Below, piece after piece: positions 8,530-17,945 of a stretch of 64,000 nt of DNA (its first letter is position 1; each line of letters opens with the position of its first letter). The notes under the pieces were generated by a model. That model was given only the letters and a program-made list of their open reading frames with translations, did not search any database and had not been told where the DNA came from. The position numbers were made by a program, and so were the translations under genes. Origin of the DNA: a bacterium (GTDB lineage Bacteria > Oederibacteriota > CAKKQC01); assembly GCA_919901855.1 (NCBI GenBank), contig CAKKQC010000023.1, positions 21,876 through 85,875 on the forward strand, in the 5' to 3' direction.

Positions 8530-9261
8530 ATGGGGCCCACGATCGTCCGGACCATCGGCGTGACCCGCGTCTACCAGCTCGGGAGCGAAGTAGTCGAGGC
8601 GCTCCGCGGCGTGGATCTCGAGGTATCCGCCGGGGAGTATATCTCGATCATGGGCCCTTCCGGCTCGGGCAAGTCCACCCTTTTCAACATGATCGGCGGC
8701 CTGGACAAGCCCTCGGGCGGGCAGGTGCTGATCAACGACATCGATGTCGCCCAACTCGACGCGTACGAGCTCGCCTGGCTCCGGTGCCGGACGATCGGAT
8801 ACATCTTCCAGACTTTCAACCTCATCCCCGTGATGTCCGCACTCGAAAACGTGAAGCTCCCCATGGTCTTCGCCGGGATGAACAACGACGAGTCCCACGA
8901 CAAGGCCGCAGGCCTCCTCAAGCGCGTCGGTCTCGGCGAGCGGCTGTTCCACAAGCCGTCGGAACTCTCGGGCGGCCAGCAGCAGCGGGTCGCGATCGCC
9001 CGCGCGATGGCCAACGACCCCGCCATCATCCTCGCGGACGAGCCGACCGGCAACCTGGACCTGTCCACGGGCAAGGAGATCATCGGCCTGCTCAAGGCGC
9101 TCCAGTCCGAACAGGGCGTGACCGTGATCTCGGCGACGCACGACATGAAGATGCTCGATGCCTCCGACCGCATCGTCTGGATCCGCGACGGCCGCGTGGA
9201 GCGGATCGAGGAGCGCTCGAAGCTCGCGATCGCGGTCGGCACCATCGACGGCAAAGCCTGA
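8530..9261 (+). CDS. ABC transporter ATP-binding protein, LolD/MacB type
   Basis: A 243-residue ATPase subunit. Walker A GPSGSGKST is at residues 42-50, the Q-loop glutamine at 94, the signature LSGGQQQ from 146, Walker B IILADE at 167-171, and the H-loop histidine at 204 in SATHD. The PTGNLD sequence and overall length match the LolD/MacB/FtsE group, which powers lipoprotein release or efflux through four-helix permeases. No permease gene is next to it; the following gene is a flippase. The partner must be elsewhere, so substrate assignment is open. First gene of a plus-strand run, with a TAGAAT hexamer 9 bases upstream. Confidence 0.85.
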   Translation: MGPTIVRTIGVTRVYQLGSEVVEALRGVDLEVSAGEYISIMGPSGSGKSTLFNMIGGLDKPSGGQVLINDIDVAQLDAYELAWLRCRTIGYIFQTFNLIPVMSALENVKLPMVFAGMNNDESHDKAAGLLKRVGLGERLFHKPSELSGGQQQRVAIARAMANDPAIILADEPTGNLDLSTGKEIIGLLKALQSEQGVTVISATHDMKMLDASDRIVWIRDGRVERIEERSKLAIAVGTIDGKA

Positions 9262-9292
9262 CGGGCCGTCCCGTCCCGGTCGAGCGACAGCC

Positions 9293-10528
9293 GTGAATCG
9301 CCGTCCCAGTCCACCCCACCGGTCCGCACTTCATCTGGTTTCGGCCCGCTGGTTCGTCGAGGGAGCCGGCCGGGTCTTCAATGTCGCCCTCTCGATCGTC
9401 GGCGCCCGCTGGCTCGGCCCCGCCGCCTGGGGCGTGTACTGGACGGCCTTCAGCTTCGCGCAGGTGGTCACGCTGGCGACCGACCTCGGCGGCCACCAGA
9501 ACCTCGCCCGGCGCACAGCCGGAGCCCCCGCGCGCGGACCCGAGTTCCTCGCGCCCGCCCTGCGGCTCAAGCACTTGCTGACCCTGTGCGTCATCGCCGG
9601 CTGGGCCCTGCTGGGCACCCGCCTGTCCGGCCTGCCGCCCGCCCTTACCTGGCTCCTCCTGCTCGCCCTCCTCTGCCTGTCTTACGCCGAATTCCTCGGT
9701 TTCTACCTCCGCGGCCTCGGCCGCATCATCGGCGAGGCCGCGATCCTTGGAGGCGACAGCGTGCTCGCGTGCGCTTTCGGACTCTCGGCCCTCGCCCTCG
9801 GCGCCGGGCTGTCCGGGTTCGCGGCGTCCCAGCTCGTTGCCCACGCGGCGGCGCTGGCCGCGGCGTGGGCGTGGGTCCGCGCCAGCGCACCCCGCCCCGG
9901 GCGCCATCGGCCCGGAGCCCTGACCGCCCACCTCGCCGGCTCCGCCCCCCTCGCGATCGCGGTCCTCGCCCTGACGGGATCCTGGCGGCTCGGCATGCTT
10001 TCGCTCCACGGATTCGGGCTGGCCGGAACCCCCGGGGCCGGCTACTACGCCGTCGCCCACCGGCTCCTGGACGCGATCCGTTTCTTCCCCATGATCGCGG
10101 CCGTCGCCCTCTTCCCCTCTTTTGCGCGCGGCCCGGGCTCCCGGAACCCCTGGAAGCCGCTCGCCGGGCTCCTGCCCGCGTCCATCCTGGCCTCGTGGGT
10201 CGCGACCCGCGCGCCGGTCGCAGGATGGATCACGGGGACGCTGCTGGGTACCGCCTACGTCCCGGCCCAGCCCCTGCTCTCGCTCCTGCTCTGGTCAATC
10301 CCCCTGATGACGGTCAGCGCCATGCTCACGAACTGGCTCGTCGTCCGCGGTCACACGGTCACGGCCGCAGCCGTCGCGCTCGCCCACCTCGTGACGCATG
10401 CGGCCGGACTCGTACTCCTCGTCCCCCGGCAGGGCCCCGCCGGCGCCGCCACGGCGCTGGTCGCTGCGGAAGCCGTCGCCACCGTCGCCACCTTCCTGGG
10501 TTGGTGGCGGTTCCGCCGGTTGAAGTAA
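9293..10528 (+). CDS. Oligosaccharide flippase-like membrane protein (Wzx/MATE superfamily)
   Basis: The GTG at 9293 is taken as start. The frame is open further upstream but there it runs inside the ATPase gene and encodes a Ser/Arg-rich stretch typical of shadow coding. The 411-residue product has about 12 hydrophobic segments and starts with an amphipathic stretch (RWFVEGAGRVFNVALSIVGARWLGP) of the kind that begins polysaccharide-flippase proteins. The family moves lipid-linked sugars across the inner membrane. With two O-antigen-ligase-like proteins, two GT-C-like proteins and galU in the window, a role in surface glycan assembly is reasonable but not proven. It lies 31 bases after the ATPase gene, probably in the same transcript. 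Confidence 0.75.
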   Translation: MNRRPSPPHRSALHLVSARWFVEGAGRVFNVALSIVGARWLGPAAWGVYWTAFSFAQVVTLATDLGGHQNLARRTAGAPARGPEFLAPALRLKHLLTLCVIAGWALLGTRLSGLPPALTWLLLLALLCLSYAEFLGFYLRGLGRIIGEAAILGGDSVLACAFGLSALALGAGLSGFAASQLVAHAAALAAAWAWVRASAPRPGRHRPGALTAHLAGSAPLAIAVLALTGSWRLGMLSLHGFGLAGTPGAGYYAVAHRLLDAIRFFPMIAAVALFPSFARGPGSRNPWKPLAGLLPASILASWVATRAPVAGWITGTLLGTAYVPAQPLLSLLLWSIPLMTVSAMLTNWLVVRGHTVTAAAVALAHLVTHAAGLVLLVPRQGPAGAATALVAAEAVATVATFLGWWRFRRLK

Positions 10529-10558
10529 CCCCGACATGAGACAATCGGGATCGCACTC

Positions 10559-11698
10559 ATGTCCCTGAAGACGCGAAAGGTTCGCATCGGCAGCATCGAG
10601 ATCGGCGGCGGCCTCCCCGTCGCCGTCCAGAGCATGTGCGCGACCCACACGCGCGACGTCGACCCCACCGTCGCCGTAGCCCGGGCGCTGACCGCCGCGG
10701 GCGCGGGGGTAGTCCGGATCGCCGTGGACAGCGACGCCGAGGCGGAGGCCCTCGCCGAGATCCGGAAGCAGACCAAGGGCGCCGTGAACCTCTCCGTGGA
10801 CCTCCAGGAGAGCTGGAGGCTCGCGACGAAGGTCGCCCCGCACGTGGACAAGATCCGGTATAACCCCGGCCACCTCCACCACCACGAAAAGGACAAGCCC
10901 ACCCGGGAGAAGGTCGCGTTCATCATCGGCGCGGCCCGGGACCACGGATGCGCTGTGCGCATCGGCGTCAACTGTGGCTCCGTGGACCCCGAGGTGACGT
11001 CCCGCCACCCGCACGATTCGGTGGCGGCCACGGTCGAGAGCGCGCTCGCCCACTGCGACATTCTGGACGGGCTGAAGTTCGACCAGTACGTCGTCTCGAT
11101 CAAGGACTCGGACCCCCGCAAGGTGGTTGAGGCCAACCGGGCGTTCAGCCGGGCGCGGCCGGACGTGCCCATCCATCTCGGCGTCACGGAGGCGGGCCTC
11201 CCCCCCGGAGGGGTGGTCAAGACCCGGATGGCGTTCGAGCCCCTGCTGACCGAGGGGATCGGCGACACGCTCCGCGTCTCCCTTACAGTCCCCTGCGACC
11301 GCAAGACGCAGGAGATCGAGGAGGGGCTCCGGATCCTCGCGGACGTAAAGGCGGGCCGGCTCACCTCGAAGGGGTTCCAGATCAAGGGGCTGAACATCAT
11401 CTCGTGCCCCTCGTGCTCGCGCGTCGAGAACGAGGAGTTCGTCCATCTCGCCGAGCGCGTGGTGGAGATGGCGCAGTTCGCGAAGGACTCCGAGATCACG
11501 ATCGCGGTCATGGGCTGCCGGGTCAACGGACCCGGCGAGACCGACGACGCCGATTTGGGGTTGTGGTGCGGCCCCACCCACGTGAACCTCAAGCGCGGCC
11601 CCGAGAAGCTCGGGTCGTTCACCTACACGGACGTACTGATCCGGCTGAAGGTCGAACTTGAGGCGATCGTGAAGCGGAAGGGCGGCGCGCCGGCGTGA
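10559..11698 (+). CDS. ispG: 4-hydroxy-3-methylbut-2-enyl diphosphate synthase (IspG/GcpE)
   Basis: A 379-residue MEP-pathway enzyme that converts methylerythritol cyclodiphosphate to HMBPP with a [4Fe-4S] cluster. The TIM-barrel half begins at residue 6 with [10 protein letters not shown] and VQSM at 23-26. The cluster ligands are Cys283 and Cys286 (SCPSC), Cys320 ([10 protein letters not shown]) and the conserved Glu327. The length fits the short bacterial form without the extra plant-type domain. It ends 7 bases from the convergent proS gene. dxr, the second MEP enzyme here, is on the opposite strand about 3 kb away. Confidence 0.96.
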   Translation: MSLKTRKVRIGSIEIGGGLPVAVQSMCATHTRDVDPTVAVARALTAAGAGVVRIAVDSDAEAEALAEIRKQTKGAVNLSVDLQESWRLATKVAPHVDKIRYNPGHLHHHEKDKPTREKVAFIIGAARDHGCAVRIGVNCGSVDPEVTSRHPHDSVAATVESALAHCDILDGLKFDQYVVSIKDSDPRKVVEANRAFSRARPDVPIHLGVTEAGLPPGGVVKTRMAFEPLLTEGIGDTLRVSLTVPCDRKTQEIEEGLRILADVKAGRLTSKGFQIKGLNIISCPSCSRVENEEFVHLAERVVEMAQFAKDSEITIAVMGCRVNGPGETDDADLGLWCGPTHVNLKRGPEKLGSFTYTDVLIRLKVELEAIVKRKGGAPA

Positions 11699-11705
11699 CC
11701 GGGAC

Positions 11706-13400
11706 TCAGGCCAGGGACTTGACCTGGGCGACCGCATCCTGCGGCGAGACCTCGATCCCCTGCTTCGTGCCGCGGCGGCGCATCTCGATCAGACCGCGCG
11801 CCTTGAAGGTCTTGCCGACGATGAGCTGGACGGGCACGCCGAGCAGGTCCGCGTCCGCGAACTTGACCCCGGGGGCCTCCGTGCGGTCGTCGAAGAGGAC
11901 CTCGACCCCCGCCGCCTCAAGATCGACGTAGAGCTGCTCGGCCGCGGCCACAAGGTCGGGCTCGGCTCCCACCGGTACCACCATCGCCTTGTACGGCGCG
12001 AGCGAGAACGGCCAGATGATCCCGCGGTCGTCGTGGTTCTGTTCGACGGCCGCCGCCACGATCCGGGTCACCCCGATGCCGTAGCAGCCCATGACCATCA
12101 TCTGCTCTTTCCCACCCTCGTCGAGGAAGACGGCGTGCATGGCCTTGCTGTACTTGAGCCCGAGCTTGAAGATGTGCCCGACCTCGATGCCGTGCATGAG
12201 CTTCAGGGGCTGGCCGCATTTCGGGCACGGGTCGCCTTCACACGCCTTCCGGATCGGCGAGACGAGCGCCGGGGTGAAATCCCGGCCCGGTTTCACGTGG
12301 ACCAGGTGCTCGTCGACCCGGTTCGCGCCCGTCACGATCGACGGCATCGCCGCCAAGTCCCGGTCCGCGATCACGCGGATCCCGGGCAGGTCGACCGGGC
12401 CCATGTAGCCGATCGGGAGGCCCGTCTTGGCGATGATGGTATCGGCCTTCGCCATCACGACCTCGTCCACCCCCAGCAGCCGGGCCAGCCGGACCTCATT
12501 GATCTCGTGGTCGCCGCGCACCATGACGCCGACCAGTTCCTCGCCCACCTGGTAGAACATGAGCTTGGCGATGTCCCGGATCGGCCGGCCCAGCAGCTTC
12601 GACACCGCGTTCGCGGACTTGGTACCCGGGGTGGAGATGGCCTCGGGAGCCGCCTCTGCTGACCCCTCCGGGGCGGGCAGTGGCGCGGATTCCGCCTTCT
12701 CCATGTTCGCCGCATAGTCGCACGACGTGCAGGAGGCGATGATGTCCTCGCCCGCGTCCGCGAGCACCATGAATTCCTGCGAGAACGACCCGCCGATCGG
12801 CCCGGAATCCGCATCCACCATCCGGTAGTTCAGCCCAAGCCGGGTGAAGATCCGGTTGTAGGCGACGCGCATCGTCTCGTACGAGCGCTCCGACGCGGCG
12901 TCGTCGACGTCGAACGAATACGCGTCCTTCATCATGAACTCGCGCGCCCGCATGACCCCGAACCGCGGCCGCATCTCGTCCCGGAACTTGGTCTGGATCT
13001 GGTACATGGTCGCCGGCAGGCGCCGGTAGCTCCGCAGGGTCGCGCGGGCCAGGTCCGTAATGACCTCCTCATGTGTGGGCCCCAGCGCGAAGTCCCGCTC
13101 GTGCCGGTCCTTGAGCCGCATAAGATTCTTCCCGTACGCCCCCCAACGGCCGCTCTCCTCCCAGAGCTCGCGGGGCGATAGCTGGGGCAGGAGCACCTCC
13201 TGCGCCCCGGCACGGTCCATCTCCTCCCGCACGATCGCGGCCGCCTTTAGCACGGCCCGCCACCCGAACGGCAGCCACTCGTACACGCCGGCGGCGACCT
13301 GCCGGATGAGCGAGGCGCGCACCATGAGCTTGTGGCTGACGGTGTCCGCCTCCTTCGGCGCCTCGCGCAGGGTCTGGAATACGAGCCGGGAGAGCCTCAT
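11706..13400 (-). CDS. proS: Prolyl-tRNA synthetase, bacterial type
   Basis: A 564-residue class II synthetase. The start is set at the ATG at 13400, which overlaps the rseP stop as ATGA; the frame remains open far upstream, but there it only shadows rseP. The N-terminal part contains VSHKLMVRASLIRQVAAGVYEWLP, and motif 2 includes FRDEMRPRFGVMRAREFMMKDAYSFD. Between about residues 230 and 390 is the inserted YbaK-like editing domain that hydrolyses mischarged Ala-tRNA(Pro). The C-terminal anticodon-binding domain follows (PFSLAPYKAMVVPVG). The length and insertion mark the bacterial rather than the archaeal/eukaryotic form. Confidence 0.96.
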   Translation of the reverse strand: MRLSRLVFQTLREAPKEADTVSHKLMVRASLIRQVAAGVYEWLPFGWRAVLKAAAIVREEMDRAGAQEVLLPQLSPRELWEESGRWGAYGKNLMRLKDRHERDFALGPTHEEVITDLARATLRSYRRLPATMYQIQTKFRDEMRPRFGVMRAREFMMKDAYSFDVDDAASERSYETMRVAYNRIFTRLGLNYRMVDADSGPIGGSFSQEFMVLADAGEDIIASCTSCDYAANMEKAESAPLPAPEGSAEAAPEAISTPGTKSANAVSKLLGRPIRDIAKLMFYQVGEELVGVMVRGDHEINEVRLARLLGVDEVVMAKADTIIAKTGLPIGYMGPVDLPGIRVIADRDLAAMPSIVTGANRVDEHLVHVKPGRDFTPALVSPIRKACEGDPCPKCGQPLKLMHGIEVGHIFKLGLKYSKAMHAVFLDEGGKEQMMVMGCYGIGVTRIVAAAVEQNHDDRGIIWPFSLAPYKAMVVPVGAEPDLVAAAEQLYVDLEAAGVEVLFDDRTEAPGVKFADADLLGVPVQLIVGKTFKARGLIEMRRRGTKQGIEVSPQDAVAQVKSLA

Positions 13401-14671
13401 CTGGCGAGGTCGTTGAAGAGGGTGAAAGCCACCAGCGCCAATAGGAGCACGACGCCGACCTGCTGAAGCCTGGCGTAGACGGCCATCGAGAACCGGCGTC
13501 GCCGGATTCCCTCGAGGAAGGCCAACACGATCATGCCGCCGTCCACGGCCGGAATCGGCAGGAGGTTCACGACCAGCAGCGAGACGTTCAGGACGCCGAG
13601 GAAATGGAGGAAGTCCCAGATCCCCTGTTCCGCCTTGGCCATCCCGAGCCGCACGATCATGACCGGCCCGCCCAGCACGTCCTTCAGACGCTGCTGCCCA
13701 GCCACCACGCGCCAGATCGACTTCGGGATCTCCCAGGCGATCAGGCCCGCCTCCAGGCTCGCCATCTTCACGCACTCGACCGCCGTGAACCGCTTGGTCA
13801 CCGTCAGCGGGGCCGCGGAGGAGATCCCTATGAACGACCGCTTCTGGATCGCATCGCGGCGCGGGGTCACGACCAGCTCGATCGTCTTGGCACCCCGCCG
13901 CACCCGGACCTTGACCGCCTTCTCGGGCGCGTTCGCGAGCACCAGGGACATCTCGGCCCAGCCGCGGATCGGGCGTTCGCCGATGGCGAGCACCCGGTCG
14001 CCGGCCTTGAATCCCGCCTTGTCGGCCCGGTCCATGGGCACGACCCCCCCGACCACGGCATCGACCCGCGGCTGGAACCCGAGCTCCGCGGCCACCGGCA
14101 GAGGGAGGGTCATCGGTGCGCGGTCGCGGACGATTTTCACCGTGGCGGTCTTCCCCGCGCCGGCCCGGTCGAGCTCGTTGTAGATGTCGTACCAGTTGGC
14201 GACCGCCACCCCGTTGACCGAGACCAACCGGTCCCCGGGCCGGAACCCCGCGGCCCACGCGGCTCCCTTCCTGGAAACCTCTCCCGCGACCGGCGGGTGG
14301 GTCCCGAGCTCTATCCCGTGCGCGTAGACCGCCAGGAAGATCGCCCACGCAAGGATGAGATTCATGGTCACGCCCGCGACATAGACGCCGATCCTCGCGT
14401 ACCACGGCTTGGCCATGAGGTCGTAGGGCTTGAGGCGCCCCGTCTCCTCCCACTCCTCGCCCGAGAGCTTTACGTACCCGCCCAACGGAGTCGCCTGGAC
14501 GACGTACTCCGTGTGCCCGACCTTCACCCCGAAAAGCTTCGGGGGGAAACCGATCGAGAACTTGAGCACCCGGATCTTGACGAGCCGAGCCGCGACGAAG
14601 TGGCCGAACTCGTGCAGGAGGATGGCGAATCCCAGTCCGATTACGAGCTCGACGATATAGAGAGCCGTCAT
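13397..14671 (-). CDS. rseP: Site-2 intramembrane zinc protease RseP
   Basis: A 424-residue membrane metalloprotease that makes the second cut in regulated intramembrane proteolysis, for example of anti-sigma factors. The zinc motif HEFGH is at residues 20-24 in the first membrane helix. Two PDZ-like regions follow (about 115-175, AAGFRPGDRLVSVNG; and 190-265, KAGFKAGDRVLAIGE). The second active-site motif is NLLPIPAVDGG in the C-terminal helix pair. The ATG at 14671 overlaps the dxr stop as ATGA and proS overlaps its own end, so dxr-rseP-proS form one coupled unit. This dxr-rseP adjacency is common in bacteria and supports both calls. Confidence 0.94.
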   Translation of the reverse strand: MTALYIVELVIGLGFAILLHEFGHFVAARLVKIRVLKFSIGFPPKLFGVKVGHTEYVVQATPLGGYVKLSGEEWEETGRLKPYDLMAKPWYARIGVYVAGVTMNLILAWAIFLAVYAHGIELGTHPPVAGEVSRKGAAWAAGFRPGDRLVSVNGVAVANWYDIYNELDRAGAGKTATVKIVRDRAPMTLPLPVAAELGFQPRVDAVVGGVVPMDRADKAGFKAGDRVLAIGERPIRGWAEMSLVLANAPEKAVKVRVRRGAKTIELVVTPRRDAIQKRSFIGISSAAPLTVTKRFTAVECVKMASLEAGLIAWEIPKSIWRVVAGQQRLKDVLGGPVMIVRLGMAKAEQGIWDFLHFLGVLNVSLLVVNLLPIPAVDGGMIVLAFLEGIRRRRFSMAVYARLQQVGVVLLLALVAFTLFNDLAR

Positions 14672-15846
14672 GGCGTCGCCAATGCCGTGAGCCCCGCCGC
14701 CACGACACGGGCCTCCCGGTCGACCTCGAGGACCTCCCCCACGCTGCGGGGCGCCTTCGGGCGCAGATTCGCCAGCGCCCCGCCGATCACGGCGGGAATG
14801 CACCGGAACGGGATCCGGCCGGCCAGGAAGGCCTCGACCGCTACCTCGTTGGCCGCGTTGAGCACGATCGGCGCCGCCCCGCCCGCCTTTACCGCCGTCC
14901 GCGCATGCGCGAGGCACGGAAACCGCGCCTCGTCGGGCGGCTCGAACGTGAGCGTGCCCACCTTAGCGAGGTTCAGCCGTTCGCGCGCCACCGCCGCGCG
15001 CTCCGGCCACGTCAGGGCGACCTGGATCGGCAGGCGCATGTCCGGCAGGCCGAGCTGGGCCAGGACCGACCCGTCCACGAATTCGACCAGCGAGTGCACG
15101 ATCGACTGCGGGTGGATGAGGACGTCGATCGCGTCGACGGCGAGTCCGAAGAGCCAGTGCGCCTCGATGATCTCGAGGCCCTTATTCATCAACGTCGCGG
15201 AGTCGATCGTGACCTTCTTCCCCATCGACCACGTAGGATGCTTCAGCGCCTGCCGGACCGTCACGTGGACGAGCGACCGCCGGGTCCGGAACGGCCCGCC
15301 CGAGCCGGTGAGCACGAGCCGGCGCACGAGGCCGGCGGACCGGCCGTGCAGGCACTGGAAGATGGCGCTGTGCTCGCTGTCCACGGGCACAATCTCGGCT
15401 CCCGTCCGCGCGGCTTCGCGGGTCACCAAGTCGCCGCCCACGACGAGCGTCTCCTTGTTAGCGAGTGCGACGCGCTTCCCCCGCCGGACCGCCTCGAACG
15501 TGGGAGCCAGCCCCGCGCTTCCGACGAGCGCCGAAACCACGATTCCGGCCTCCGGACGCCCGGCGGCCTCCACGACTCCCGCGCGGCCGGGCAGGATCTC
15601 GACGCCGCGGCCGACCCGGCGGCGCAGCTCCTTCGCGGCGGCCGCATCGCAGACGGCGACGAACTTCGGGTGGACCTGGCGGATCTGCCGCTCCAGCCGG
15701 TCGATGTCGCGATGCGCGGCCAGGCCGACGACCGAAAAGCCCGGAAGCCGGCGGATGACTTCGATCGTCGACCGGCCGATCGATCCCGTGGAGCCCAGGA
15801 TGGTGACGGTCCGCACGGCGCGGCGCGAGGAGCGGTTCGTTGGCAC
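14668..15846 (-). CDS. dxr: 1-deoxy-D-xylulose 5-phosphate reductoisomerase
   Basis: A 392-residue enzyme of the MEP isoprenoid pathway, converting DXP to MEP with NADPH. The nucleotide-binding motif GSTGSIG is at residues 18-24. Catalytic and metal-binding motifs follow in family order: ANKET, PVDSEHSAIFQ, SGGPFR, HPTWSMGKKVTIDSATLMNKGLE and IHPQSIVHS. The GTG at 15846 is preferred to an internal GTG at 15816: a TAGAAT hexamer ends 7 bases before it, and no ribosome-binding site precedes the internal one. The gene follows the GT-C-type membrane gene by 17 bases but apparently has its own promoter in that gap. Confidence 0.95.
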   Translation of the reverse strand: MPTNRSSRRAVRTVTILGSTGSIGRSTIEVIRRLPGFSVVGLAAHRDIDRLERQIRQVHPKFVAVCDAAAAKELRRRVGRGVEILPGRAGVVEAAGRPEAGIVVSALVGSAGLAPTFEAVRRGKRVALANKETLVVGGDLVTREAARTGAEIVPVDSEHSAIFQCLHGRSAGLVRRLVLTGSGGPFRTRRSLVHVTVRQALKHPTWSMGKKVTIDSATLMNKGLEIIEAHWLFGLAVDAIDVLIHPQSIVHSLVEFVDGSVLAQLGLPDMRLPIQVALTWPERAAVARERLNLAKVGTLTFEPPDEARFPCLAHARTAVKAGGAAPIVLNAANEVAVEAFLAGRIPFRCIPAVIGGALANLRPKAPRSVGEVLEVDREARVVAAGLTALATP

Positions 15847-15853
15847 GGGACCT

Positions 15854-15859
15854 ATTCTA
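15854..15859 (-). promoter_or_regulatory. -10 hexamer for dxr
   Basis: On the minus strand TAGAAT lies directly after the stop of the GT-C-type gene and 7 bases before the dxr GTG. The spacing suggests a transcript that starts at or next to the start codon. Confidence 0.45.
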
Positions 15860-15863
15860 ACGG

Positions 15864-17918
15864 CTAACGGTTGCGGACGCCGGTAATCGCATAGCCCGTC
15901 CAGCCTTGATGCCGGTATACGACCCCCAGCCGCTTCCACCACGGATTGACTACGCCAAGCTCCCGGTCGGTCAGCCGGAACCCCGGGCCACGGTCCTGGG
16001 AGGCCCGAAACCCGTCCCCGTACAGGATCACGGCCCGGACCCCCGCCTGCCGGGTCTTGACCTCGAACCGGCGGAGACTCCCGGAATCCTCCGCCCATTC
16101 CTTCACCAGCATCCGGTCGTAGATGCTGCCGGCGCGCCACCGCCGGCCCAGTCCCAGGACCCGGTCCTCGCCCACCAGGAGGACGGTCCCGGCGGGCATA
16201 TCCTTGAGGACCGCCCCGAATCCCCGCGCGCCCAGGCGGTCGGTGTACGGCGTCCGCCCGAACGTGTACTCGAACGCCCCGAACCGGTCGTCGAGGTTGA
16301 ACCGGTGGTGCGCCCGCATGACCAGGACGGGAAGGAACCAGAGGATGGCGACGCCCATGAGCACCCGCGCGAACCGCGGCGACTCCTCCTCCACCCGTCC
16401 GATCAGCCAGCCGTACAGTCCGCACGTGGCCGCGAGCGCGGGCAGGAGATACCGGATCAGGTGCGACGAAAGCGACCACGCCAGCCACTCCCCCGCGATC
16501 ACGCCGAGGACGAGCGCGCCGCCCGGAGACCATCGCCGCCGGACAACGACGAGCGGGAGAAGGCCGAGCAGGAGCGGGCTCAGGGCGAATGTCCCGAACT
16601 CGGTGTCCCCGGGCGCGACGGAGGCGCGGTACAGGATTCCGGCCCAGCCTCGGAGCGTCTGTCCGGTCACGCCGTAGTGCGTGTTGTCCTGCATCCAGCG
16701 GGCGAGGTCCGCCGCCGTGAACCGGATCGGGGTGAATATCCCCTGGAGGAACGGGTAGACCGGGTCGCCACCCAGGTACCAGTTCCGGGCCAGCCACGGA
16801 GCGACAACGAGGGAGGCCACGGCCACGAACCAGATAGCGGGCTGCACGCGCGACCTCCCCTTCGTCCCGGCGACCCCGATCACGAGCAGCCCGAGCGCGA
16901 GCAGCCCGCCACGGATCACGGAAAGGTACTTCGACCCCATCGCGATCCCGGCGAAGACGGCGGCCACGGCCAGGGCTGCCCGGCTGCCGCGCACGGCCCG
17001 GATGGCCCAGATCAGGGCGACCGTCTCCATCAGCGCCCGTAAGTTGTCGCCGAATGAGATCTCGTTCTCGACCATGGTGACCGGCAGGGAGACGAACAGG
17101 AAGGCCGCCAGCGCCGCCGTCCAGGCCGCGGCCTTCGTGCCCGCGAGACGTCCCGCCAGCGCGGCCGCCGCGAGGGCGAGCAGGCCCCCCCAGCACCAGT
17201 TCAGGAGCTTGGCCGCCTCCTCCCCGCCGAAGGCGAGCGCCACGCCGTAGATCATCTCCGTGTTCAGCGGAAGGAATGTCAGGAGATTCTCGGGGCACGG
17301 GAAGAATTTGCGCTCGAACAGCAACCGCTCGGGCAACCCGAGATGGTACATCTGCCCGTCCGAGAACCACTCCGGACACAGCGACGCGGCAAGGTCCGTC
17401 AGCAGGATAACGCCGGAGAGCGCCCAGAGGAGCACGCTCAGTCCCCGCGCGCCTCCCGCCTCTCCGCCCCTCCCCCCGGCGGGGACCTTCATCGCCACCA
17501 TCACGACCCCGAGCGCCGCGAGCACGACCGGCGTCATCAGTCCGGCCAGCGCCAGTCCCATCACCGCCACCGCCCAGCCGCCGAGACCCAGGCCGATCCG
17601 GCTCAGGAGACGTTCTCTCCCGTCGATCGGCCTTTCCCGTCCGCCCAGCCACCGCAGGATCCGTCCGCCCGCGCACCAGGCGGCAGCCAGGATCGCGGCG
17701 GCGGCCAGGGCGGCCCGGCCGTGCACCGGCAGCGCCCGCCCCAGCCCCCCCCACCCCGCCCAGTTCTTGAACCACGCGCGCGGCACGAGCGTGACGGCGT
17801 CCTGCAGCGCCCGGGCATCCGGCTGGGCCACCAGAGCCAGCGCCAGCACCGCGAGCCCGCACAGCACGGTCAGCGGGAACAGTATCCGCCGCGGTATCCA
17901 CCACCCCTTCAGGAACAT
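15864..17918 (-). CDS. GT-C-type polytopic membrane protein, probable glycosyltransferase
   Basis: A 684-residue membrane protein with about 12 hydrophobic helices and a soluble C-terminal part of about 150 residues. The first periplasmic loop holds DGQMYHLGLPERLLFERKF, resembling the D...YHL loop of lipid-phosphosugar-dependent GT-C enzymes, and a later loop has the ARNWYLGGDPVYPFL pattern of the same group. The ATG at 17918 is chosen: it lies just 2 bases outside the transposon end at 17920. The frame continues into the transposon from a TTG at 17954, but those 12 codons are transposon sequence. The insertion has probably cut the gene from its original upstream promoter. Sugar donor and acceptor are unknown. 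Confidence 0.7.
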   Translation of the reverse strand: MFLKGWWIPRRILFPLTVLCGLAVLALALVAQPDARALQDAVTLVPRAWFKNWAGWGGLGRALPVHGRAALAAAAILAAAWCAGGRILRWLGGRERPIDGRERLLSRIGLGLGGWAVAVMGLALAGLMTPVVLAALGVVMVAMKVPAGGRGGEAGGARGLSVLLWALSGVILLTDLAASLCPEWFSDGQMYHLGLPERLLFERKFFPCPENLLTFLPLNTEMIYGVALAFGGEEAAKLLNWCWGGLLALAAAALAGRLAGTKAAAWTAALAAFLFVSLPVTMVENEISFGDNLRALMETVALIWAIRAVRGSRAALAVAAVFAGIAMGSKYLSVIRGGLLALGLLVIGVAGTKGRSRVQPAIWFVAVASLVVAPWLARNWYLGGDPVYPFLQGIFTPIRFTAADLARWMQDNTHYGVTGQTLRGWAGILYRASVAPGDTEFGTFALSPLLLGLLPLVVVRRRWSPGGALVLGVIAGEWLAWSLSSHLIRYLLPALAATCGLYGWLIGRVEEESPRFARVLMGVAILWFLPVLVMRAHHRFNLDDRFGAFEYTFGRTPYTDRLGARGFGAVLKDMPAGTVLLVGEDRVLGLGRRWRAGSIYDRMLVKEWAEDSGSLRRFEVKTRQAGVRAVILYGDGFRASQDRGPGFRLTDRELGVVNPWWKRLGVVYRHQGWTGYAITGVRNR

Positions 17919-17919
17919 C

Positions 17920-17945
17920 GGGGACGTATTTAAGTATTTAAGTTG
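17920..17945 (+). repeat. Left inverted terminal repeat of the transposon
   Basis: It begins GGGGACG and contains two tandem copies of GTATTTAA. It is the exact reverse complement of 18975-19000. It includes the transposase TAA stop (17938-17940). Confidence 0.9.

Noticed and set aside
10540..10545. GACAAT as a -10 for ispG
   Set aside because: Weak match and 13 bases from the start; ispG is more simply read from the upstream genes.
13401..14708. Upstream extension of proS to over 1000 codons
   Set aside because: The extra N-terminal part reads through rseP in another frame and has no synthetase features; the ATG at 13400 gives the normal family length.
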